The position numbers were made by a program, and so were the translations under genes. Below the pieces are notes generated by a model, which was not told the origin of the DNA, ran no database searches, and saw only the letters and a list, made by a program, of their open reading frames with translations. This document shows, piece after piece, positions 29,992 to 30,323 of a stretch of 30,323 nucleotides of DNA (its first letter is position 1; each line of letters opens with the position of its first letter). The stretch comes from a virus: IMG/VR virus record IMGVR_UViG_3300009001_000057, positions 1 to 30,323 of that record. The stretch is one strand, 5' to 3'.

Positions 29992-30323
29992 TGTCACAAG
30001 ACAACATAGACACCAAGGCGCTTGAGATGGCTGTAGAAGCTAAGAGTATTGCTGAACACGTACTCGTAGCTCACCAGACGTTGCGTGCGGATATCAAGGA
30101 CATCCATAAGTCCGTCGATGTGGGTTTCACCTCGCTACGTGCGGAGAACACCGAGCAACATCGGGCCAACGCGGCGATCATGCGGGACTTCCAGCGTGAG
30201 ATCCGTACGATTGTGGACCAGAACCGGCAGGAGACCAACGAAGTCATGGAATCCTTCCGTAATATCTTGGTGACACGCCAGATGCAAATCGCTGTTGGGA
30301 TCATTGGCGTACTGCTCGCTATG
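29991..30323 (+). CDS. Coiled-coil protein with C-terminal membrane segment, partial (3' end outside window)
   Basis: An open frame of 111 codons runs off the window end without a stop. The ATG overlaps the preceding TAA. Residues 1-97 are a charged helix with heptad character (DIKDIHKSVDVGFTSLRAE, then IMRDFQREIRTIVDQNRQE), followed by a hydrophobic segment at about 99-111 (QIAVGIIGVLLAM) cut by the window edge. This layout resembles XhlA-type haemolysin/holin accessory proteins. In T7 the holin gp17.5 follows the fibre, so a lysis role fits, but the topology cannot be finished from this window. Confidence 0.72.
   Translation, partial: MSQDNIDTKALEMAVEAKSIAEHVLVAHQTLRADIKDIHKSVDVGFTSLRAENTEQHRANAAIMRDFQREIRTIVDQNRQETNEVMESFRNILVTRQMQIAVGIIGVLLAM

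Noticed and set aside
1-30323. tRNA genes, insertion sequences, lysogeny genes
   Set aside because: No cloverleaf, transposase, integrase or repressor could be recognised on either strand.

Overview
This window is most of the genome of a strictly lytic, T7-like podovirus (Autographivirus type), read 5'->3' from the last 98 codons of its single-subunit RNA polymerase to just past the tail-fibre gene. All credible genes are on the + strand and are tightly packed, with ATGA, TAATG and longer start/stop overlaps. Gene order follows T7: RNA polymerase, ssDNA-binding protein, endonuclease I, amidase, primase-helicase, DNA polymerase, 5'-3' exonuclease, portal, scaffold, capsid, tail tubular A and B, the gp13/14/15/16-like internal proteins, and the fibre. 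No integrase, repressor, tRNA or CRISPR array is visible. The phage-encoded ribonucleotide reductase and the fibre architecture suggest an aquatic or marine proteobacterial host, but this is inference; the host cannot be read from the sequence.

Region 1 (1-7794) is the transcription and DNA-metabolism module. Two 23-bp repeats directly behind the RNA polymerase gene look like tandem phage promoters. Two unknown small genes follow, then the T7-type replisome. The primase-helicase has an internal in-frame start (M58) with a strong Shine-Dalgarno, so it probably makes long and short forms like T7 gp4A/4B. Small genes of unknown function and a DUF3310-like gene close the module.

Region 2 (7795-15675) is the head module. 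A third promoter-like sequence precedes it. Gene order is gp7.3-like, portal, a 69-aa gene, scaffold, then an unusual 3.7-kb block of six genes between scaffold and major capsid, where T7 has no such block. This block encodes a holin-like membrane protein, several small unknown proteins and a 616-aa beta-rich protein ending in strictly spaced 22-residue repeats (candidate head fibre or adhesin). A strong intrinsic terminator follows the capsid gene, as Tphi does in T7; its left arm can also pair with a second downstream segment next to the gp11 ribosome-binding site.

Region 3 (15676-30323) is the tail, ejection and adsorption module: tail tubular A and B, a ribonucleotide reductase (probably B12-dependent) lodged between gp12 and gp13 homologues, the core proteins, a 1048-aa mosaic tail fibre, a PEGA-like small protein, and a coiled-coil/membrane protein cut by the window end.

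The genes work together in the usual T7 scheme: the phage polymerase transcribes from its own promoters, the replisome copies the genome using nucleotides supplied partly by the ribonucleotide reductase, and the structural operon is transcribed late with a capsid-boosting terminator. The least explained parts are the scaffold-capsid insertion, the placement of the reductase in the virion operon, and the capsid-gp11 terminator structure.
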